The position numbers were made by a program, and so were the translations under genes. A stretch of DNA of 64,000 nt, from NCBI RefSeq assembly GCF_009796285.1, contig NZ_CP047020.1, positions 8,928,001 to 8,992,000 of the forward strand, given 5' to 3'. The stretch comes from Streptomyces broussonetiae. GTDB lineage: Bacteria > Actinomycetota > Actinomycetes > Streptomycetales > Streptomycetaceae. This document shows positions 8,431 to 16,808 of the stretch, one piece after another. Position 1 is the first letter of the stretch. Every line of letters begins with the position of its first letter. The notes under the pieces are model-generated. The model worked only from the letters and a program-made list of their open reading frames with translations, ran no database searches and was not told the DNA's origin.

Positions 8431-9107
8431 CTGTCCGCCGCCGATCCGGTCGGCGTCCTGGCGACCCAGGCGGAGGGCGGACTGGCCCGCGCGGGCAGAG
8501 GCTGAGCGCGTCCGTCCCGTCCTTCCGGTACGACCGGCTCGACTTGCTCGGTCTGTCCACCGGAGCATCCGGCTCACTCGGCGTCGCGGACTCCAGGGCG
8601 CCCGGGCATGGACCCGCAGCGGGCAGTGGGTCTTGCGTGGCGGCGGCGACACGGAGTTGCTGCCTGGTCGGTCGCGCTCGCCTCGGCGGGCTGTTCCACG
8701 GGGCGCGCATGAGCAATCGCCCCGCGCATGACACCGGTTGCACGCCTGGCGCCGACCAGGCACCGGGAACTTGACACCGACGCCCCGGCTCGTGCCCGGG
8801 ACACAGAGGCACCCGCCCTCAGAGGCACCGATCGCCGCCCGAGTCGCGCCGAGACTCCCCGGGACGCGACGACGGCACCCCCCGGGACATACCCCCCGGC
8901 CCGGGACGCGGCGACACCCGCCCCGGGACACGCCGACACTGCGACCTCCGGCAGAGGTGCACCAACTCCCGCCCGCGGCCCGCCGGCCCCTATCCGGAAC
9001 TCCGCAGACATCCGTCGCCGTCGGTGCCCGAAACCGGCCCTGAGCAGCCTGAGACCTCCTTCGACGCCCCGGCGGCACGGTCAGAACGGCGGCGCCGGGG
9101 CCATGGC
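8431..9107. other. Non-coding or degenerate stretch with a short interspersed repeat
   Basis: About 680 bases without a supportable gene between the nitronate monooxygenase relic and the convergent Lys-rich protein gene. Open frames exist on both strands but are Arg/Pro/Ala-rich shadows with no family signal. The block 8795-8931 carries five copies of a CCCGGGAC core (see separate entry). Confidence 0.5.
8795..8931. repeat. Five interspersed CCCGGGACrC motifs
   Basis: CCCGGGAC followed by AC, GC or AT occurs at 8795, 8858, 8881, 8901 and 8922, often followed by GGCGACAC or GCCGACAC. Spacing is irregular (63, 23, 20, 21), so it is a degenerate cluster rather than a true tandem array. Confidence 0.6.
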
Positions 9108-9833
9108 CTACTGCGCGGCGTCAGGTCCGCTCTCCTCCTTGCGTGCGGCACCCGGTGCCGGCGTCGACTCCGCGGAAGCGCTGGGAACGGTGTAGAAGAC
9201 GGACGTGCCCTGCTTGGTGCGCTGGGCGTTGTTCCGGGCCACGAGGTTCTCCAGCGTGGTGCGGATGACCTTGGTCTGGATCTCTCGCGCAGGGTGTGCC
9301 TTGCCGAGCGCCTCGGAGACCTCCGCAGCGGAGCGCGGCTCCTTCTGCTCCGCCAGGTGGCGCCGGACGAGCTCGACGAGGGTGGGCTGACCCGCCTGCG
9401 GGGCCGCCTTCTTCGCCACGGACTTCTTCGCCACGGACTTCTTCGCGTCGGACTTCTCCGCGTCGGACGTCTTCGCGTCGGCCCTCTTCGTCGCGGGCTT
9501 CCTGGCAGGGCTCTTCCTGGACTCGGCCTCCTGTTCGGCCGCCTTCTTAGGCGGCTGCTGCGTGCTGGTGAGTACGGTGGGCGTCTTGCGCGGCGCAGGC
9601 ACCACGGCGCCTTCGGTGACGGCAGGTGTGCCGGCCGGGGCCGCGACCCCGAGCGCCTGCTGCATGCTCACCAGAACGGTGTGGTCGTGCTGCAGACCGG
9701 CCAACTGCTCCTGCAGGGCGGAGATTTCGGCCGTGATGCGGTCCTGCTCCTTGACGTTGCGTTCGAGGTCACCGGTCACCTGGTTGACGTACTGCGAGGT
9801 CAACTGGGTGACGGGTGTGGTGTTCTCCGACAT
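9108..9833 (-). CDS. Coiled-coil protein with Lys/Ala repeat linker and C-terminal winged-helix-like domain
   Basis: A 241-residue protein in three parts. Residues 1-65 are a probable coiled coil (NQVTGDLERNVKEQDRITAE, then ISALQEQLAGLQHDHTVLVS). Residues 75-155 are low-complexity, Pro then Lys/Ala/Ser-rich, with five 5-residue repeats of the type (S/V)AKKS-DAKKS resembling bacterial histone-H1-like tails. Residues 155-215 (LVELVRRHLAEQKEPRSAAE, VSEALGKAHPAREIQTKVIR, TTLENLVARNN) look like a winged helix. This points to nucleic-acid binding, perhaps a nucleoid-associated regulator, which is inference. ATG 9833 was chosen because GGAG lies 6 bases upstream; the ATG at 9845 has no suitable site. 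Confidence 0.8.
   Translation of the reverse strand: MSENTTPVTQLTSQYVNQVTGDLERNVKEQDRITAEISALQEQLAGLQHDHTVLVSMQQALGVAAPAGTPAVTEGAVVPAPRKTPTVLTSTQQPPKKAAEQEAESRKSPARKPATKRADAKTSDAEKSDAKKSVAKKSVAKKAAPQAGQPTLVELVRRHLAEQKEPRSAAEVSEALGKAHPAREIQTKVIRTTLENLVARNNAQRTKQGTSVFYTVPSASAESTPAPGAARKEESGPDAAQ
9408..9482. repeat. Five tandem 15-bp units inside the Lys-rich gene
   Basis: Units at 9408, 9423, 9438, 9453 and 9468; the first two are identical (CTTCTTCGCCACGGA) and the others differ at one to three bases. They encode the pentapeptide repeat of the basic linker. Unit number can change by slippage without a frameshift. Confidence 0.85.
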
Positions 9834-10112
9834 CTGTGTCTCCATTCCTGACGGTGAAAACGCCGGTTCCTCGCGGCCGCTTGCGGCAGGCGGGGAGCGG
9901 AAGTTGCGCTTCAGGGCGCACAACACATGGATGATACGGGTGGGTCGGCATGTTTTCTGCTGAGTGAACCCTGTGCGTTGCGTGCCGACAAGATGTGCCG
10001 CACGGGCCGTTCAGGTTATTCATGTGCTGTGCCGACCCCGCCTCGGGGTGAATGCGCGAGTCATTCGGCGGCGCGCCATAACCGATGGCCGCGGCGCAAA
10101 GAGGTCCGCACC

Positions 10113-10775
10113 ATGCCTGCCATGGGAACTCCCACCTCCTACGACGGCACCGGACTCGCCTACCGGGCCTCCGGGGACGGCACGCCCACGGTGTGTCCGC
10201 CCGGCGGGCCCCGGCCGTCAGCCACCTCGGTGACCTGGGCTGACTGTCCGCGCACCGCACACTGATCCGACTGGACCTGGGGGGCACCGGTGGCTCCGCC
10301 ATGTCCGGGGACATCTCCTCCTGCCGGTGTGACCGCATGGTCGCCGATGTGGAAGCCGGGAGGAACCGTGGTTCGCGACGAAGTTCGCGGCGCTGCAGGC
10401 CATCGGAGCGGGTGCGGCCACGGCGGAGAACTTCCAGGCCATCGCTCTCCTCTCATGCGGGCGTTGGGACGAGGCGGCCCGGGCGCACAAGGCTGCGGAG
10501 GACGAACAGCTGAACCTGGCGGTCGTGGCGGCTTTCGGCGCGCGGGGTGCCTTCGACCCGGACACCACGCGCAGGGCGCTCGCCGCTACCGCAAGCCCGC
10601 GGTGGTGGTCGCCGGGGAGGTCGACCCGGGCGCGCCTGTGCCCGCCGCGGCCGAGTTCGCCGGCCTGTTCCCGCACGCCGAACTCGTCGTACAACCGGGT
10701 GCCGGACACTTCCCCTGGCTGGACGACGCGGACCGGTTCGTGGCGGCCGTCATGACGTTCCTGGGCGGGCTGTAG
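10113..10775 (+). pseudogene. Alpha/beta hydrolase relic lacking the nucleophile elbow
   Basis: A once-complete alpha/beta hydrolase, now scattered over three frames. The start (TSYDGTGLAYRASGDGTPTVC PPGGP) is in frame with ATG 10113. The next segment, LSAHRTLIRLDLGGTGGSAM with SCRCDRMVADVEA, is in another frame behind an in-frame TGA. The following piece starts at EPWFATKFAALQAIGAGAAT (10363), and the end (VVVAGEVDPG then PGAGHFPWLDD) is in frame 3, stopping at 10775. Between DVEA and EPWF about 60-80 codons that should carry the G-x-S-x-G nucleophile elbow are gone. It cannot encode an active hydrolase. Confidence 0.85.
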
Positions 10776-10785
10776 CATCGCGGTC

Positions 10786-11250
10786 ATGGCCGACTGGGGG
10801 ATACGGCAGGCGTCGGCCGCGGACGTCGAGGCGGTGGCCGCGCTGCGGGCCGTGGTGCTGAGAGCGGATCTGGAGCGTTTGGGCCGCTACGACGAACACC
10901 GCGTCCGGCAGCGGCTGCGCGACGGATTCGTCCCGGAGCACACCTGGGTGATCGAGACGGCCGGAGCCCTGGCCGGCTGCGTGGCGCTGCGGGCGGCACC
11001 GGAAGCCCACTGGCTGGAGCACTTCTACCTGCACCCGGCACTCCAGCGCAGGGGCATCGGGTCGGCCGTGCTGAGGATGCTGACGGCGCGCTGCGACCGG
11101 GAGCGGGTCCGCATCCGGCTCAACGTGCTGCGGGGCAGTCAGGCCCGGTGGCTGTACGAGCGGCACGGTTTCACGGTCGAGTCCGAGGACCCGGTCGACG
11201 TGTTCATGGTCCGCGAGCCGGCTGCGGGCGGTCAGGGCGTGTCGGCGTAG
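10786..11250 (+). CDS. GNAT-family N-acetyltransferase
   Basis: A 154-residue single-domain GNAT. The acetyl-CoA pyrophosphate loop is QRRGIG (in YLHPALQRRGIGSAVLRML, about residues 83-101), preceded by the beta-4 strand HWLEHFYLHP; the end YERHGFTVESEDPV is the usual final sheet. A TAGCAT hexamer overlapping the hydrolase relic's stop lies 8 bases before the ATG, so transcription is probably leaderless. Its 3' end overlaps the convergent PaiB gene by 19 bases. GNATs next to PaiB-type proteins recall the Bacillus paiA-paiB pair (PaiA is a polyamine acetyltransferase), but here the genes face each other and this protein is not clearly PaiA-like. Substrate unknown. Confidence 0.93.
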   Translation: MADWGIRQASAADVEAVAALRAVVLRADLERLGRYDEHRVRQRLRDGFVPEHTWVIETAGALAGCVALRAAPEAHWLEHFYLHPALQRRGIGSAVLRMLTARCDRERVRIRLNVLRGSQARWLYERHGFTVESEDPVDVFMVREPAAGGQGVSA

Positions 11251-11876
11251 CGGCTGTGGGCGCGTACGGCGGCGGCGACCGCGGCGTCGTCGCTCCGGCC
11301 GCGGGCCTCCAGGCCGGCTATGACTCCTTCGACGTTCTGCCGGGGCTGGTTCTGGCTGAGCTTGGCCTTGGCCTCGATCCGGCTGATGACCAGTTCGACG
11401 CCGACGACCGCGCGCAGCTGGCCTTCGAGGAACTTCGCCGGGGCCTGGTCGACGGACCAGGGCTCGGCGGAGCCGGCCTCGTGCCGGTCGGTGAGACGCC
11501 GCATCTGTGCCACGATCCAGGCCGGATCGTCGTGTACGGCCAACCGGCCGTACACGTGTGCCCTCACATAGTTCCAGGTCGGCACCACACGATGATGCTC
11601 CGCCTTCGTCGCGTACCACGTGGGCGACACATAGGCCTGCGGCCCATGGACGATCACCATGGCCTCGCCCTGCACAGGCTCGCGCCAGTGACCGTTCGCG
11701 CGCGCCATGTGTCCGATCAGGGCGCCGTGTTCACCGGTGTCCGGGTCGTACTCGAAGGGCAGGAGGGTGGCCAGCAGGCCCTGCGGGGTCATGGTCACCA
11801 GGTCGGCGGCTCCGAGGTGGGTGAGCAGTGCGCGGACGTCGGCCTCGTCGGGCGTGAAGGGCTTGGGAACGTACAC
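11232..11876 (-). CDS. PaiB-family FMN-binding negative transcriptional regulator-like protein
   Basis: A 214-residue PaiB-family protein with a split-barrel flavin-reductase-like fold. Family signatures are the N-terminus MYVPKPFTPDE, the centre YVSPTWYATKAEHHRVVPTWNY, and the end SRIEAKAKLSQNQPRQNVEGVIAGL. In Bacillus PaiB represses sporulation and protease genes, but most homologues are probably flavin or heme-binding proteins. The start is GTG 11876, with AAGG upstream. It lies 15 bases downstream of the MerR-peroxiredoxin gene on the same strand, so both are likely made from the same redox-type MerR promoter. Confidence 0.92.
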   Translation of the reverse strand: MYVPKPFTPDEADVRALLTHLGAADLVTMTPQGLLATLLPFEYDPDTGEHGALIGHMARANGHWREPVQGEAMVIVHGPQAYVSPTWYATKAEHHRVVPTWNYVRAHVYGRLAVHDDPAWIVAQMRRLTDRHEAGSAEPWSVDQAPAKFLEGQLRAVVGVELVISRIEAKAKLSQNQPRQNVEGVIAGLEARGRSDDAAVAAAVRAHSRYADTP

Positions 11877-11891
11877 GGATGGGCCTTTCGG

Positions 11892-12875
11892 TCAGTCGGA
11901 GTGTGCGGTGGCGGCACCGCCGCGGAGCGGGTTCTCGCGCAGCCAGCTCAGAACCTGCTCGGCGTGCGCGTTCGGCGGGAAGACCGGATAGAAGACGTGC
12001 TCGATCACGCCGTCGCGGACGACCAGCGTCAGCCGCTTGAACAGACGCATCCCGTCGGCCTCGAACGTGGGCAGGCCCAGGTTGCCGGCCAGGCCGAGTG
12101 CGGGGTCGGAGAGCATGTCGAAGGGCAGGCCGAGGCGTTCCACGACCTCGTTCTGGTAGCCGCAGTCCTGGCTGGACAGCCCGTACACCCGGCCGGCGCC
12201 GGCTTCGAGGAGGTCCTGGAAGTGGTCGCGGAAACCGCATGTCTCGGGCGTGCAGCCGCGGGCTCCGGGGATGGAGTTCCAGCCCTCCGGCAGGTCCGTC
12301 CCCGGACGGCCGGTGAGGGGGTAGACATACACGACGGTGCGACGAGGTCCGAGCGCGTCCAGGCGGATCGCCCTCCCCGCCGTGTCGAGCAGGGTGAGCG
12401 CGGGCATCGCGGTACCGGCCAGGTGGTCCGCCGCACCGTCGTCCTCGGGGGTGGGCAGGTCCGCCGGGAGTGTGAGGTAGTCCTCGCCGTCGCCGTGCGC
12501 CGCGGGCGGTACGACGGCGCTGCCCCGGCGCGCGGCGGCGTTGAGGTTGGCGATCAGCGTGGTGCGACGGGCGGTCAGGGCCTCGATGCGCTCCGTCAGC
12601 TCGTCCACGGCTTCGCGATAGGTCGCCAGCGAGGCAGGGCAGTCGTCCGCATAGGCGCTTCCGGCGGCCAGGCACTCGAGGAAGGGCCGGGTGCGCTCGA
12701 CGGGGATCCCCAGTCGGTGCAGAGCCCTGATCTCCCGCACAAGGCGTACGTCGTCCTCGTCGTAGTCCCGGTAGCCGTTGGCGAGGCGCCCGGGTGTGAT
12801 CAACCCCAGCGACTCGTAGTACCGCACCGCTTTCGTCGTCACATCTGCACGACGCGCCAGCTCACTGATCTTCAT
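11892..12875 (-). CDS. MerR regulator fused to a peroxiredoxin (PrxQ/BCP-like) domain
   Basis: A 327-residue two-domain protein. Residues 1-70 are a MerR DNA-binding domain (MKISELARRADVTTKAVRYY, then ESLGLI), followed by a coiled-coil dimerisation region to about 118 that contains Cys68 and Cys79. After a linker, residues 150-325 form a thioredoxin-fold peroxiredoxin: RTVVYVYPLTGRPGTDLPEGW, the active site GCTPETCGFRDHF with Cys208 and Cys213 in the C-x4-C arrangement of atypical 2-Cys PrxQ enzymes, YGLSSQD, and FKRLTLVVRDGVIEHVFYPVF. A regulator carrying its own peroxidase could sense peroxide directly. ATG 12875 is fixed by GAGG 8 bases upstream and by the promoter; the TTG at 12893 lies in the -10 box. 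Confidence 0.93.
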   Translation of the reverse strand: MKISELARRADVTTKAVRYYESLGLITPGRLANGYRDYDEDDVRLVREIRALHRLGIPVERTRPFLECLAAGSAYADDCPASLATYREAVDELTERIEALTARRTTLIANLNAAARRGSAVVPPAAHGDGEDYLTLPADLPTPEDDGAADHLAGTAMPALTLLDTAGRAIRLDALGPRRTVVYVYPLTGRPGTDLPEGWNSIPGARGCTPETCGFRDHFQDLLEAGAGRVYGLSSQDCGYQNEVVERLGLPFDMLSDPALGLAGNLGLPTFEADGMRLFKRLTLVVRDGVIEHVFYPVFPPNAHAEQVLSWLRENPLRGGAATAHSD

Positions 12876-12892
12876 GCCGTTCACCTCGCTCA

Positions 12893-12924
12893 ACGCTAAA
12901 CCTTGTCCCCGGGGGCAAGGTCAA
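12893..12924 (-). promoter_or_regulatory. Canonical MerR promoter with 22-bp near-perfect operator
   Basis: On the minus strand: -35 TTGACC (12924-12919), a 20-bp spacer and -10 TAGCGT (12898-12893). The spacer is filled by a 22-bp palindrome at 12900-12921, ACCTTG-YCCCCGGGGR-CAAGGT, with one mismatched pair. This is the geometry of MerR/SoxR-type promoters. Expected transcription start is about 10 bases before the ATG at 12875. Confidence 0.85.
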
Positions 12925-13077
12925 GACCGAAGGTATGGGCCTGGCCCGGAGCGGACCGGACGTCGACCGTAGCGCCAGGTCAACGCGGTGTGACGGGTGT
13001 GCCCTGGGAGGGTGGACATGCGAGTGCGGGAGGTGTTATGGGCTGGTTCGTGCCGGTGTGCTTCCTAGGCTGCCGCC

Positions 13078-14142
13078 ATGAAGATCCCCACCGAACCCAT
13101 CGGCAGCCTCCCGCGTTCTCCCGAACTGCTCAGCGCCATGGCCGAGTTCCAGTTGGGCCGGATGGACGGAGCCGCGCTCAAGGAGATCCAGGAACGGGCC
13201 GTCCGTGACACCATCACGGAGCTGGAGGCGGCCGGGTCTCCGGTCGTCACCGATGGTGAGCAGGCCAAGGCCAGCTTTGTCACCTACCCCCTCGCGGGCT
13301 CGCCGGGGCTTTCCCCCGACGGTGTCGTGATCCCCTTCGCGGACGGGCACCAGCGTCGGCTGCCCGCCCTGACCTCCGGGCCCTTCCGCTACAAGGTCTC
13401 CGCAGACCAGTACCTGCGGGCCGCTCAGCAGCACACCAGGAAGCCGGTGAAGCAGGCCGTCGTCGCGCCCTCGATGCTGAGCCTGCTCTACCCGGCCGCC
13501 GGGATCTCGGGGTACCCGCGCGAGGAGTTCCTCCACCAGCTGGCCGACGAGTCGGAGGCGGAGATCCGTGCCTGTCTGGACGGGGGTGCACATGTCGTCC
13601 AGCTCGACTTCGACGAGGCCCGCCTCTGCCTCAAGCTGGATCCCGGCGGAAGGCTGCTGGACGATCTGGTCTCCCTGAACAACCAGGTGCTGGCCCGCTT
13701 CACCGAGAGCGAGCGGGCACGGATCGGCGTCTACAGCGGGCCCGGCGCGGACCAGGACTCCACGCACAGCCTCGACGTCGACTATGCCGAGCTGCTGCCC
13801 CGGCTCTTCTGGCTCACGGTGGGCAATTTCTATCTGCAACTGGCGAGCGAGTCCGACCCGGACCGGGTCCTGACCCTGATCGCCGACCACCTCCGCCCCG
13901 GCGTCAGGGTCTTCGTCGGGGTGACCGACCCGATCGACCCGCGTGTCGAGACGCCGGACGAAGTCCGTGACCGGGTGCTGCGGGCGGCGAGGCACATCCC
14001 CGTGGACCAGCTGGGCACCTGCGACGACGCGGGCTTCGCCCCGTTCGCCGACGACGCCTCCACGTCCCGTGCCACGGCCTTCGCCAAGATCCGCGCCCGT
14101 GTCGAGGGCACCGCCCTCGCCATCGAGGCCCTCGGCATCTGA
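13078..14142 (+). CDS. Cobalamin-independent methionine synthase-like protein (MetE C-terminal domain family)
   Basis: A 354-residue stand-alone version of the MetE catalytic barrel; full MetE is about 760 residues. The N-terminus PTEPIGSLPRSPELL is a family hallmark, VTDGEQAK marks the start of the barrel core, and VVQLDFDEARLCLKL and LGTCDDAGFAPF (with Cys) are typical of this sub-family. The latter lacks the full zinc-site arrangement of true MetE, so methyl transfer to homocysteine is not assured; related stand-alone proteins use other methyl donors or have unknown substrates. A TAGGCT hexamer 6 bases before the ATG suggests a leaderless message. It stands alone between a MerR operon and a gene-poor region. 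Confidence 0.9.
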   Translation: MKIPTEPIGSLPRSPELLSAMAEFQLGRMDGAALKEIQERAVRDTITELEAAGSPVVTDGEQAKASFVTYPLAGSPGLSPDGVVIPFADGHQRRLPALTSGPFRYKVSADQYLRAAQQHTRKPVKQAVVAPSMLSLLYPAAGISGYPREEFLHQLADESEAEIRACLDGGAHVVQLDFDEARLCLKLDPGGRLLDDLVSLNNQVLARFTESERARIGVYSGPGADQDSTHSLDVDYAELLPRLFWLTVGNFYLQLASESDPDRVLTLIADHLRPGVRVFVGVTDPIDPRVETPDEVRDRVLRAARHIPVDQLGTCDDAGFAPFADDASTSRATAFAKIRARVEGTALAIEALGI

Positions 14143-14808
14143 GGCCGCGCCCGGTCCGTCCGGCCGATGTGGCCGACCGACCGTGTCCGGCCCTCTGCGA
14201 GCCCGGATCAGGATGGCCGTGCCGTGGAGTGCGGCCATCACCCGGCTGTCCCGGGGGTCGGGGAACCGCCGCCGCGTCCAGCACTCGTCGCGCAGCCGGC
14301 AGGAGTCCTGAGCCGTCGAGTGCGGGCCGTTCTCGTTCCGCTCCGGGGCCAGCGCGTCCACGGTGTCGGCAAAGGCCTGGCGCAACGACCTGCGGAACAG
14401 ATGGCGGCCCGGCGCGGCGGCGGGGCGCAGAACCGTGCGGCCGCGTACCGCCGAGGTCAGGCCCGTGTCCCACCTGCCGTCGCTGTGCGGCCGAGGCGTT
14501 GCCTTGAGTGCGGCGCCGGCCAGGCGGTGCTCGATGCGCGCCTTGAAGAACGTACCGACGGGACGCCGCACCTCGGCCGCCGGCTGCCGCCATGCGTGCG
14601 GATCGGTACGTGCGCTGCGGTGGGCCCGACGCAGTGACGACCGTGTGCCGAAGCCCCCTGCCGGCCATGCCGGTTCGGCGTCGGCAGGCCGCTGGGTGGT
14701 GCGCAGCGTGCCCTCACGCGGGGACGAGCCTGCTCCCCCTCCTTCCGGTCGTCCCCGACTTCGTCACCGGGCCCTGCCGCGTACCGGCACAGCGGCGGCC
14801 GCCGGTGC
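14143..14808. other. Gene-poor stretch of about 670 bases
   Basis: No convincing gene. A minus-strand frame between about 14571 and 14160 reads VGTFFKARIEHRLAGAALKA and later FADTVDALAPERNENGPHST and looks partly protein-like, but it has no motif I recognise and no proper start or stop, and may be another worn relic. Confidence 0.45.
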
Positions 14809-15522
14809 TCATCGCTCGAAGCGTGATCTGCCGAGAGTGACCTGGTGGCCGACCATGCTGATCTCGACGCCGTTCGCGGTCGAGCGTGCCGCGGTGAAAC
14901 CCGCGCCGTCCGGGAGCGGCACGCGCCAGGTGAACGCCGACTGCCCCGCTCCGGGAACTGTCAGGCCGAGTTCGGTGCCCTGGGCGAGGAGCGTGCCCGT
15001 GCTGTCCAGCGGTCTTCCGGCGACTGTCCCCGTGATCCTGAGCTTGGCGGCCTGGTCCGCCGAGCCGGGGGGCTGAGACACGCGCAGGGGCCCGCCGCTG
15101 CCGGCGAGCCGCGTCACCACGTCGGACAGTTCGTCGTACGACAGCGTCAGTGTGCCGGTGGCTATGTTCGCCTCGGCGCTGCGGGCCGACAGGGACGTCA
15201 CCTTCACATCGTGCAGGTCGAGGTGGAACTGCTTGACGTGCAGACAGCCGCCCTGCGCGTTGGCCGTGGTGTCGACGGTGAACTGCCCGGCCGAGAGGCT
15301 GACATGGCCGAAGTCCTGGCTGAACACCTGTGTCAGGAACGGGAAACCCTCGATGGACACGTCCACGTGGCTGTCGGTGGTGTTGCCGTAGGGGTACTTC
15401 TCCTTGGCGAGCCGTTCGGCCTCCTTGTCCGCGTAGTGCAGGGACACGCGGTCGGCGACCGTGAACAGGACGGCCGGCACGACGACCGCGATCGCCAGGA
15501 ATTTCACCCATCGACGTTGCAT
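14809..15522 (-). CDS. LmeA/DUF2993-family phospholipid-binding protein
   Basis: A 237-residue exported protein. The N-terminus MQRRWVKFLAIAVVVPAVLF is a positively charged membrane anchor or uncleaved signal. The rest is a DUF2993 beta-rich domain: YPYGNTTDSHVDVSIEGFPF, then FLTQVFSQDFGHVSL, DLHDVKV and the end VEISMVGHQVTLGRSRFER. LmeA of mycobacteria binds phospholipid in the periplasmic space and supports mannan elongation; Streptomyces has several paralogues of unknown role. ATG 15522 was chosen because the anchor starts there; GGGG lies a few bases upstream. It diverges from the lanthipeptide locus and is probably unrelated to it. Confidence 0.88.
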   Translation of the reverse strand: MQRRWVKFLAIAVVVPAVLFTVADRVSLHYADKEAERLAKEKYPYGNTTDSHVDVSIEGFPFLTQVFSQDFGHVSLSAGQFTVDTTANAQGGCLHVKQFHLDLHDVKVTSLSARSAEANIATGTLTLSYDELSDVVTRLAGSGGPLRVSQPPGSADQAAKLRITGTVAGRPLDSTGTLLAQGTELGLTVPGAGQSAFTWRVPLPDGAGFTAARSTANGVEISMVGHQVTLGRSRFER

Positions 15523-15756
15523 ACCGACCCCACCCCGTCGTCCCGGCCCCGTGCCGCACACGATCAGTGCGCGGACTGATCATGCACGGTCGTCGGCCCG
15601 GACAACAGCCCTGTGGACAAAGCCCTGTGGACATCGGCCGACGGGCATCGGCCGATGGCAACCCCGTGGTTCCCATGCACCCGGTTGGACGCGCGGGAGT
15701 GCGCCTTGGGCGTGGCATGTGCCGTATGTGCACCAGGCGTAACCCCGTTGATCATA

Positions 15757-15780
15757 TGAAAAATTGCCGTCGGTTTTTCA
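15757..15780. promoter_or_regulatory. TGAAAAA-N10-TTTTTCA dyad upstream of the lanthipeptide genes
   Basis: Exact 7-bp arms at 15757-15763 and 15774-15780 in an AT-rich island (15750-15800) within otherwise GC-rich DNA, 65 bases before the first lanthipeptide gene at 15845. It is the only obvious regulatory dyad in the 322-base gap (15523-15844) and is a good candidate operator or promoter for the cluster. Confidence 0.55.
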
Positions 15781-15844
15781 GGTGGGAGGAATTGCGGAAT
15801 TCCGATGACAGGAGCGCACTTTCGTCGGTTGCCAGGGAAGGACC

Positions 15845-16807
15845 ATGGTGGAGGTCGAACGCTTGCTGGCCGATTGTCTCCAGGATGCCCGGAACATTTC
15901 TCTGGGCACGGTGCCGGTCGTCTCCGAGGAACCCGCATATACGGCGGTCCGCCGCACCTTTCTGACGGCCGGGCTGTCCGCGCTGCGTGTGAATCTGCCG
16001 GAAACGAACTGGGTCCAGGTCAATCTCTCGCCCGGTCCCTCGGCCTGGCAACAGACGTACCGCCGTATCGCGGACACGGCCCGCGCCCTGATCGCCGCGG
16101 ACCTGGTGGGCTCCTTCTTCTTCATGCACAAACCTCCCGGGCTGCGGGTACGGTTCGAGGCCCGCGGGGCCGGGCACGGGCTGCTGCGTGCGGAGCTGAT
16201 CCGCCGCTTCGGCGACCTCGACGGACAGAGCGCCGCGCCGCACTGCGGGACGTACGAACCGGAGACGTACCTCTTCGGCGGGCCGCTGTCGATGCGGCTC
16301 GTGCACGAGCTGTTCACGGCGGACTCCCTTGCCTGGCTCGACCAGCACACCACCACCCCGGCGGACGGCGGTCCGGGGCCGCTCGCGGACTGGCGGCTGT
16401 CCCTGGTGCTCCTGGGGGAACTCCTCGACGGTCTGGGCGTCGTCGGCTGGGAGCACCGAGGGGTGTGGGAGGTGGTGCGCGACGACACCGGTCGCAGGCT
16501 GGGCACGATCCCGGACGAGGACACCCGCCGGGCGGCCCTCGGCATCCTCGACGCCTGGCGGGCCGGCCCCCGGGCGCTGCTGGCCCCGCTTCCGGACGAG
16601 CAGCGGTCGGCGGTGCGGGCGCATGCGGAGGCGGTGCGCCGGTGCGCCGAGCGGTGGCGCACCGGGTACTTCGAGTCCGGCGAGGCGATCGTCGGCCCGC
16701 GCCGCGCCGCGGCCCACTACGTGATCTTCCACTGGAACCGTGGCCGGCTGTCCCTCGCCCGGCAGAGCCTGCTGACCCACGCCCTCGCCGGCGACGGAAG
16801 GTTCTGA
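15845..16807 (+). CDS. Split LanB: elimination-domain protein (thiopeptide-type bacteriocin biosynthesis domain)
   Basis: A 320-residue stand-alone copy of the C-terminal glutamate-elimination domain of class I lantibiotic dehydratases (SpaB_C / TIGR03891 type). Recognisable landmarks are NWVQVNLSPGP, FFFMHKPPGLRVRFE, CGTYEPETYLFGG and the end IFHWNRGRLSLARQSLLTHAL. In the pathway a partner protein adds glutamate from glutamyl-tRNA to Ser/Thr of the precursor, and this domain removes it to give dehydro residues. The partner gene follows after 1 base. ATG 15845 has GGAAGG 4 bases upstream. In most lanthipeptide clusters both domains are one 1000-residue protein; the split layout is usual in thiopeptide clusters. 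Confidence 0.92.
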   Translation: MVEVERLLADCLQDARNISLGTVPVVSEEPAYTAVRRTFLTAGLSALRVNLPETNWVQVNLSPGPSAWQQTYRRIADTARALIAADLVGSFFFMHKPPGLRVRFEARGAGHGLLRAELIRRFGDLDGQSAAPHCGTYEPETYLFGGPLSMRLVHELFTADSLAWLDQHTTTPADGGPGPLADWRLSLVLLGELLDGLGVVGWEHRGVWEVVRDDTGRRLGTIPDEDTRRAALGILDAWRAGPRALLAPLPDEQRSAVRAHAEAVRRCAERWRTGYFESGEAIVGPRRAAAHYVIFHWNRGRLSLARQSLLTHALAGDGRF

Positions 16808-16808
16808 C

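Noticed and set aside
8574..9011. Open frame opposite the CCCGGGAC repeats
   Set aside because: Low-complexity Arg/Ala/Gly translation, no ribosome site and no homology I can name.
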